Positions 57,135 through 64,000 of a stretch of 64,000 nucleotides of DNA are shown here, piece by piece. The stretch covers positions 310,001-374,000 of the forward strand of contig JADDTR010000001.1 in NCBI GenBank assembly GCA_015345905.1. The letters run 5' to 3'. The position numbers and the translations under genes were made by a program. The stretch's first letter is position 1, and each line of letters starts with the position of its first letter. The notes under the pieces are model-generated. The model saw only the letters and a program-made list of their open reading frames with translations, was not told the DNA's origin and searched no databases. Source of the DNA: Aotearoamyces nothofagi (Eukaryota; Ascomycota; Leotiomycetes; Leotiales; Tympanidaceae).

Positions 57135-60100
57135 ATGACTCGTCCCAGGGTCAGTGCCGACAAAAGGCAGCGAACTGCACAGGCCTGTGATTCTTGCAAG
57201 CGGAGGAAGCAAAAGGTGAGCTCGTGCTGCTGCTGTGCATTTCGTTTCATTTCGTTTCATTTCATTTCATTCCGTTCCGTGCTATTCGAGTACCTGCATT
57301 GTTACGTTATCGCGCTTTGCCCAGCCATCAAATACGCTATATAGCCCCCAGTCGCTTGCTTGATAAACCTTCTGCTGTACGCACGTCGCTTCCGTGATGT
57401 GTGCATAGATCAGTCGTTGGTTTTGGAAGAGCTTTTCCTCTCGGGAGCCCCTTGTGCCCAGCTCTCCCGCTACTGTACGTTTGGCTTGTAGACCTACAGA
57501 GTCGAAGCCAGCAAGATCCATTTCATATCCAATCGAACATCCGTGCTGCAGTATTACCTACTTTGAGAACTGCATAAAACTGTGGGCCCTTCTGTTATCC
57601 TCTCTAGTCTCTATGGGGCACGATCATCGGTTGAAGACCTGTACGGGATCAATAGCATCTATATTTTCTTTGTGTAGCAAAGTATTTTGTCTCCAATGAT
57701 GCTATATACCTGGCCAGATGACCTCTCGCCGACCATCTCACACCACTAAGTTTCTCTACCCTGCTTCAAAAGCTCGATTTTAGCTGCTTTAAATTGCGGA
57801 AGTCATGCTAACATAATATAAAGTGTGATGGCATTCAACCTTGTGATAATTGTTCCAAACGAAATCTGCTCTGCACATACACCACAGCGACATCGGAAAA
57901 TGGATCTGACGAGGTATCTTCGCCGGTAAAACGCCGCGCAACGGGGAATAATCCGGATTCGTCACGGATAGCTTCTCCGTCCGGCCAAGATAACTCACAA
58001 TCAATACCTCCATCTAAACTAGATCCTGAGCCGACGAGCCAAACAACACCAGTCCAAAGCAATCTCATTCACCAGCCCTCCCTCGAGCGTGCTGCACAGG
58101 CCATAGGTCTCCCTCCGAATGCATTTCCACAACAAAACAGTCTCCAGGCTTTTGCTGGTTCTGCTGATCGTACCTCAGATCTCTTATCTCGAGGTAGTAA
58201 AGAAGGCAGCATTCATGACGAGGAGGCTGAGGTCTATACATCAACAAGGATGCTGCAGGATCCTACTGGCAGGTTGCGTAAGTCACGTGCTTTCTCCGTC
58301 TCGTTGCAGGGCATTCTCCATAGTTTCAGTTTGCCCACTCCAGATCACAAATTGAACTATGTAATGGCTATTCCATCAGCCATCACGAAAGCTACCAGGC
58401 TGCCCAAACTATATATATCCCTAACACTATTTCTATTAACACATTAATCATCGTTATACGACTATCTAAATTTCTTTCAAGGATCTATCGAGAACGAAGA
58501 CACGGGATGATTTTCTTCTAAACTCCTATAATTAACTTGCATTTGTACTCTGTGTTATTAATTGTTTTTTTTTTTTTTACTAATTATGATTAGTATACAT
58601 TGGAGACTCGGCAACCCTATCATACCTTCAGCTCATTAGAATGATCGTCGAAGGCATTGCCGGTCCTTCTCCCTTTACGGTGGATCCACAAAGGCATCGT
58701 ATTGTGGAAAATCCGGCCACTTTACATCTCAATGCTCGAAACACTCATCTTCTCCCTCATAGAGATACGGCAGAAGTCCTTGTCAATGCATTCTTCATCC
58801 ACGTAGGTCTCTTGAGTGCCCTAAAGCAGACAATGCTGACCCGGCAATAGACCAGCGGCCTTGTTCAAATATTCAGTCACAGAGTGTTTATGAATAAACT
58901 GGAAAATTGCTATTCAGACCCGCTGAATGTTGATCCCAGTTGGCTCTGCCTGTTACACCTTACTTTCGCCATTGGTCTCGTACTTGCTTCCCCTTTACCA
59001 GGCACGCGAGAAGCTACCATTATAGAGAAATTAAGATCCGAGACCACGGACAGGGCAGAGTTGTTCTTCTGCAGTGCAAAATTACTTTGTGATCCTACGG
59101 CTGGATTGCAAGATGCCGATTTCTGGTCTGTACAAGCCCTATCTTTGATGACAATATATGCTTTAGCGGTTGCAAAGCGAAATGCCGCAAATTCGTACTT
59201 TGGTAAGTCTCTTTAGTGATATATCATACCAGTCTCTTACTTATTCTAGGCATGGCTATTCGATCCGCTTTTGCGCTAGGCCTTCACAGAGAAGAAACTC
59301 TGGTTATATTCGGAGAGGAGCAACAGAAACTCCGACGGGATTTATTCTGTAGTCTCTTCGTACTCGATAAATTTCTGTCCGCTTCACTTGGCCGACCAAC
59401 GGCCATATCCGAAGAAGATTGTTCGGTCAATGCCTTAAAAGCTAGCGACGGACCCCTTGCTCATGGTCCTTCATCGGCTTCGACGGGTAACATGGACCAT
59501 TCAGGGAATGTTGGTCTAGAGGCATCTGTCCGCAGCTGCCAAGTTATCGGTACAATCCTGAAGAAAATTTACTCCAAGAGAAAGATATCAACCAGACTCG
59601 CTCAGGAGATTGCGGACCAATGTAAAATGTGGCCAAAGGCGTTGGATCCATCGCTACACTGGCACAAGGTGACCGCAGAAAATATCATTGATCCAAGCCA
59701 GGGGATTGCAATTTTGCATGTCAACCTCTTATACTGCCATACGATCATCCTACTCACCAGACCATTCTTCCTATTCTTGCTCAACAAGGTCCAACAGGAA
59801 CGTATGGTCGCAGATAAAAGATCGCAACAAAAATTCAGCACTCGCATGGAGAAATTCTCAGAAGCTTGTGTAGTTGCATCATGCCAGAGCATTGTTCTAG
59901 TACAAAATGCATTTGATGGTCGTTATCTCTCCCATCGAAATCCTTTTGTCATGTAAGGCTTCGTCGTTACCTGCAACCCTATAATACTGACATGCTGTAG
60001 ATATTTTCTTTTTGCATCTGCCCTTATCGTCCTCTCGAACGAATTCTTCAAGCTCTACGACAGCCCTATGGCCGAGACGTGCATCAAACAGGCTATCTTA

Positions 60101-60649
60101 ATCATGGCATGGTGTGCAGAAACGGATCCATTAGCTCGACGGCTCCTCTTCATCCTCACTTCCTTTCGCGATACTGTTAGCAGACAGCAAGAATATATTC
60201 GCACACGACGTATAGCTGCTGGATCTGATGATCCGATTATGACCATGTTCGGTCCAGTATCTCACGAAGCGACACCTAGCGGACACTTGGTTCCAACTCC
60301 AGAGGGTAGCATCCCTGGCGTTCCGGTGACCTCAATTCCAGCCAATAGTGCCAGTAGTAGCATTCCAACTACTCCTATTTCAAAGCATGCTTTCAAAAGT
60401 CCGACGTCCATTCCTCCAGCGATAGGTTCATCAGCCATGCCGCGGGAACATTCCAGGAACAGCGGTGCCGATGGCGATAGCACGGGTGAAGGCGAGATCG
60501 ACTTTGATACGTTGTGGCATATCCCACAGGCAGGCTTCACACCGGTTCTCGGGTGCCCTCCTAGAATGTCAGTTAATTCGAGTAGTGTTCAGGGAATTTC
60601 AGACAGCGCAGTGCCACTTTATGGGATGTCAGGGTTCAGTACCCACTAA
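57135..60649 (+). CDS. Zn2Cys6 transcription factor with fungal-specific TF domain
   Basis: Six exons, 57135-57215, 57824-58277, 58594-58802, 58851-59202, 59250-59952 and 60001-60649, give 815 aa. The binuclear zinc cluster CX2CX6CX5CX2CX6C uses Cys18, 21, 28, 34, 37 and 44 and is split by intron 1 between Lys27 and Cys28. After a Ser/Pro linker comes the fungal-specific TF domain (YIGDSATLSYLQLIR to about 620), with HLTFAIGLVLASP, MAIRSAFALGLHRE and LRRDLFCSLFVLDKFLSASLGRP. The C-terminus is Ser/Thr/Pro-rich. Intron 1 is 608 nt and intron 2 is 316 nt, far longer than any other intron in the window. The factor lies between a CoA-transferase and an intradiol dioxygenase, either of which may be a target; no target can be read from sequence. 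Confidence 0.93.
57216..57823 (+). other. 608-nt intron inside the zinc-cluster codons
   Basis: Donor AAG|GTGAGC, branch TGCTAAC near 57806, acceptor AAAG|TGTGAT. It holds a TTTCR pentamer tract (about 57238-57280). Reading into it gives KQKVSSCCCC and soon a stop, so retention would yield a protein with half a zinc cluster. Confidence 0.85.
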
Positions 60650-61422
60650 GGTTATGTATTCTGTCTAGTCGGTGTTTAAATTAAGGGCCTTTGTCTATAT
60701 TTTATGTTGACGGCCTGGGATACTGGTTGTGGTTTGAACAAAAAAGGTGCTAGGTGTTTGGTGGGGATAAGGATATAGTTCCCAGTGTTTTGAATGATAT
60801 ATATTCACGGCTATTGTAAAACAGGATTATAGGAATAGTCTACTTCAAAATGCGAACAGATCTGCAGCCAGAGCCGAACTGTGGTTTTTTTAATAACGTT
60901 CCAATGTGTTCGAGACCCAAATTTAACAAAAATATCATGAATTTGTAATATTATATAACTAGTTAGTTATATATATATATATGCAACATGCCGCTCTGTG
61001 TGCCGATCAACTAGGTGCAGTATCCGAGCATCAATGGGCCATATCCGATGAACGAGCACTGCAGCAATTGTGGAACGGTTGTGTTGTGCGTACGGAATTG
61101 AAGTCTTGATTACCAGTTGAAACCCCACTGCATTCCCCGCATTCCAGACCACGACCCCGCACCGACGACATGTATATTATATATCCAAGTGCATGAGCCG
61201 GGCAAGCGACAAGGCATTTGACGGTCGGCTTGTTTCCTATCCTAATGTACGAATAAGTATATATTGTCCCCTGGTTTATCTGTAGGATCTGTATTTACTC
61301 GCACTCGGCCGCGTTGGATCATCTCTATATTTAATCTCACCGAGCACGCATCGGCCCGAGACGAGAAGCAGCACGCGCACCCTTCGAGGCCGGCAGCATC
61401 ACCATCTCCCCCCTCTCCTACC
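60650..61422. promoter_or_regulatory. Intergenic TF / dioxygenase with (TA)n
   Basis: 773 bp between tandem plus-strand genes, including (TA)7 at 60968-60982 in an AT-rich stretch, then more GC-rich sequence that should be the dioxygenase promoter. No gene seen. Confidence 0.5.
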
Positions 61423-62670
61423 ATGGCGACGGCCAGAGAAATGCCTCTCAACCTGGCGCCCCCAGGAGACGAGACGCCCGACAAGACAAGCAGCGCTCCT
61501 CCTCTCCAGCACGCAGAGCCGCAGACGGAACCGAGCAGACGGGACGCCACGGGCGGCGCGGGCGAGAAGTACGACCCGCACTTCACAGACAGCGTCATCG
61601 CCGCCATGGGCCCGAAAACGTCGCCGCGGATGCGCCTGGTCATGGCGAGCATGATCCGCCATCTGCACGAGTTCGCGCGCGACGTCGACCTCACTGTCGC
61701 CGAGTGGATGGCCGGCGTGGACATGGTTCTCTCCTCTCCCCCCCCCCCCCTACCCAGAAGCCGCGCTGACAGATGTGGGAACCGTCCAGATCAACGCCGC
61801 GGGCCAGATGTCGACGCCGTCGCGCAACGAGACGCAGCTCCTCTGCGACATCCTCGGGCTGGAATCGCTGGTCGACTCCATCACCTTCGCGCAGCTGGCG
61901 CCGTCGCCCGCGGCGCGCGAGGCCGCCCGGCCCACGTCGTCGGCCATCCTCGGGCCCTTCTGGCGCGCCGACGCGCCCATCCTGCCCATGCACGCCTCCA
62001 TCGTGCGGTCGCTGCCCGCCACCATCCCGGCCGGCGCGGTCGAGCGCGCGTACCTGCACGGGCGCGTGGTGGGCGCGCGGACCGGCGCGCCGATCGGGGG
62101 CGCCGTGCTGGACGTGTGGCACACGGCGCCCAACGGGCTGTACGAGCAGCAGGACGAGGGCCAGCCGGAGATGAATCTCAGGGGCAGGTTTGTGACGGGT
62201 GCGGACGGCAGCTATGGGCTGTACTGTCTGAGGCCGACGAGTTATCCGATCCCGTTTGATGGGCCGGCTGGGAGGCTGCTGCAGCTGCTGGATAGGCATC
62301 CGATGCGGCCAGCTCATATTCATTTCATTGTACGCCATCCCCGTCTATCTATCCGTTCCACTCCCCCATCTCCTCATCCATCTCCCAAACCCCTATTCCC
62401 TATTCCCCATTCCCCTCTCCCCAACCCCTATTCCCCTATTCCCCTCTCCCCTCTCCCAAACCTGACACCCGCCCCCCCACCACCCAGGTAACCGCCCCCT
62501 CGCACGCACCCCTCACGACGCAGATCTTCGACCGCCGCGATGAGCACATCTCCGACGACGCCGTCTTCGCCGTCAAGGACGAGCTGGTCCGCGACTTCCT
62601 GCCCCGCGCCGGCGACGACCCCGACGCCGATTTCGAGCTCGAGTACGACTTCCGCCTGGTGGAGACTTGA
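61423..62670 (+). CDS. Intradiol ring-cleavage dioxygenase (catechol/hydroxyquinol 1,2-dioxygenase type)
   Basis: Exons 61423-61725, 61790-62329 and 62488-62670 give 341 aa. The enzyme is a cytosolic non-haem Fe(III) dioxygenase that opens catechol-type rings between the two hydroxyls. The N-terminal dimer domain has PHFTDSVIAAMGP, RMRLVMASMIRHLHEF and QLLCDILGLESLVD; the catalytic domain starts at SSAILGPFWRADAP. The ferric ligands are visible: Tyr219 (NGLYEQQ), Tyr253 (SYPIPFDGP), His277 and His279 (RPAHIHF). The short N-terminal domain and RPAHIHF fit hydroxyquinol or catechol types; the substrate is undecided. Intron 1 has a run of 13 C and the weak donor ATG|GTTCTC; intron 2 (158 nt) is a pyrimidine tract. 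The gene is GC-rich compared with most of the window. Confidence 0.93.
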
Positions 62671-63255
62671 GAATCTCTTCTCTTTTTCTCTTTTTGTGGT
62701 GGGTAGGTGGGTTGGGTTGGGCCGGGCTCGGTATGGTTGGATATGGCTTGGTCTGGAAGGGCTGGGTAGTGTATGGCTGGCTTAGGTACGGCATGACTGT
62801 TCTACGACCTGCATAGCCCGTGTCGAGCTGCGAAACTGATCCGCATGCTCCAACCACGACGAGCGCGATACGACGAATCCCGATCTCCAGCATAGCGATG
62901 ATTGCATTTCTGGCGGGCGCGGCTTATGATTCGTCATCTGGGAGGGGAGAGAGGGGGTGGACAACGTAACATAACGTACATTGCCTGGCCGCTTCCTCGA
63001 GTCCTGGGTGGCTATAGGAGCATAGACACCTCCTGTTAAGTATGCGGTGGGAGGCTTTTTTTTGGGGGGGGGGGGGGGGGGGGGGGGNNNNNNNNNNNNN
63101 NNNNNNNNNNNNNNNNNNNNNNNNNNNNNNNNNNNNNNNNNNNNNNNNNNNNNNNNNNNNNNNNNNNNNNNNNNNNNNNNNNNNNNNNNNNNNNNNNNNN
63201 NNNNNNNNNNNNNNNNNNNNNNNNNNNNNNNNNNNNNNNNNNNNNNNNNNNNNNN

Positions 63256-63331
<76 letters not shown>

Positions 63332-63852
63332 CGCTGAAATCAAAACCCTAACGTTGGATGAATTACGAAAATAACGAATCAGAATATCCCATCGGCATCA
63401 ATTAGCATCAGCATTCAGCAAAAAGAAAAAGAGGGGGGGTCTCGGCTCAACCGCATACGCAGCCTGGAGTCGGAATGTCCTATAAGATCCCGCTCCACCG
63501 CTTCCCTCCACATCGAGTGTCCGTGCCTCGCGCAGTAGGTTGAGATATGCACCACGCCCGTGCTCGAATTCTTGATTGATACTGAAATCTAAACTCGCTC
63601 CGATGTAGACCCCCCCCAATCTCCATCTCCAGCAGGTCAGCAAGCAAGGCTTGGCCATAACGGTAAAACTCCTTTCAGACATATATGCACGTGCCAATAA
63701 AAAATTACACTTCTCCCGCAAAAAAGCTCGTTCGCCGCTTGGACAAGCCGCAGAAGAATCATCGCTCGCGGGAGGGGGAAGCCATACTACGATACTCCAG
63801 TAGGATACAAATAACGGCGACTTCTCGCAAGGAGGTCCTTCACGCGCTCCGC
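62671..63852. other. Intergenic with assembly gap
   Basis: The interval holds the dioxygenase 3' UTR, a GGTTGGGTTGGGC-type G-rich stretch (about 62705-62730), the gap, and the 3' flank of the last gene. The large ORFs crossing the gap are poly-Gly/poly-Pro artefacts. Confidence 0.7.
63064..63329. other. Assembly gap framed by poly-G and poly-C
   Basis: 24 G (63064-63087), 168 N (63088-63255), then 74 C (63256-63329). The homopolymers point inward in the manner of read-end artefacts rather than genuine DNA. Confidence 0.9.
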
Positions 63853-64000
63853 TCACTTGTCCGCAGGCGGAAGAGAGGGCTCAAGGGTCGAGACGGCATT
63901 GCCCGGCAGCTCGATCAGATCCTCGAAGTTGCCCGGCATGGTGGCGAAGTTGTAGTAGCCCTCGGCGCTCGCACCCGCCGCCTCGCCTTTGCTGTTCCAG
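63853..64000 (-). CDS. 3' end of an unidentified gene (runs off the window)
   Basis: The last 148 bases on the minus strand read as an open frame of 48 residues plus stop (TGA, 63853-63855). It contains GYYNFATMPGNFEDLIELPG and ends in PSLPPADK. Codons are strongly G/C-ending, like those of the neighbouring dioxygenase. The sequence looks like a real C-terminus, with a hydrophilic Gly/Pro-rich tail, but I do not recognise the family, and the rest lies beyond base 64000. Confidence 0.6.
   Translation of the reverse strand, partial: WNSKGEAAGASAEGYYNFATMPGNFEDLIELPGNAVSTLEPSLPPADK

Noticed and set aside
61264-61422. Upstream extension of the dioxygenase frame
   Set aside because: The extension starts with TTG, and the ATG at 61423 has a good context and gives a normal N-terminus for the family.
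61691-62338. 215-codon minus-strand ORF opposite the dioxygenase
   Set aside because: It is a shadow of a GC-rich exon; the plus strand has all four iron ligands.
62924-63374. Poly-Gly and poly-Pro ORFs crossing the gap
   Set aside because: They consist of N bases and homopolymers at an assembly gap.
1-64000. Transposons, retroelements or virus-derived genes
   Set aside because: I found no reverse transcriptase, integrase, transposase or capsid-like frame and no convincing terminal repeats in the window.

Overview
The window reads as nuclear DNA of a filamentous ascomycete (Pezizomycotina). Genes lie about 3 kb apart on both strands. Introns are mostly 45-80 nt with GTAAGT-like donors and CTAAC/CTGAC branch sites, and several proteins belong to families seen mainly in Pezizomycotina (DUF2457, LCHN/DUF4484, GtaA-type glutaminase). 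I cannot fix the class with confidence; Leotiomycetes is only a guess. I see no transposon or virus-derived coding sequence. The window holds 21 protein genes (two running off the edges) and one tRNA.

0-18 kb: UTP10 (U3 snoRNP/90S pre-ribosome; its last codons lie outside the window) is divergent from NRDE2 (RNA surveillance). A Tra2-like RRM/SR-type splicing factor with a GC-AG intron follows, then a secreted GtaA-type glutaminase divergent from an LCHN/DENND11-like protein.

18-34 kb: a CorA-like membrane protein, a SnoaL-like protein, NAT3 (catalytic subunit of NatB), an unrecognised conserved-looking protein, tRNA-Glu(CTC), a patatin-like lipase, the COPII GTPase SAR1 (six exons, 189 aa) and a DUF2457 acidic protein.

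34-48 kb: a 3.9 kb gene-free zone rich in microsatellites, then ATP16 (F1 delta subunit), an unrecognised Cys/His-rich 817-aa protein, the APC/C activator CDH1, and GPC1 (glycerophosphocholine acyltransferase).

48-64 kb: SMC1 (cohesin), a CaiB/BaiF class III CoA-transferase, a 2.7 kb gene-free zone with an inverted minisatellite, a Zn2Cys6 transcription factor with two very long introns, an intradiol ring-cleavage dioxygenase, an assembly gap framed by poly-G and poly-C, and the 3' end of a further gene.

Most of the window is core housekeeping biology (ribosome assembly, RNA surveillance, secretion, cohesion, cell cycle, lipid turnover, ATP synthesis). The part that looks most accessory is 52-63 kb, where a CoA-transferase, a Zn2Cys6 regulator and a ring-cleaving dioxygenase are neighbours and could form a small catabolic group. 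I found no clear evidence of a wholly new system. The best leads are the Cys/His-rich protein, the inverted minisatellite, the unusual introns and the short upstream ORFs that abut three start codons. Exon coordinates were derived by hand from splice motifs and reading-frame continuity; every complete multi-exon model below sums to a whole number of codons.
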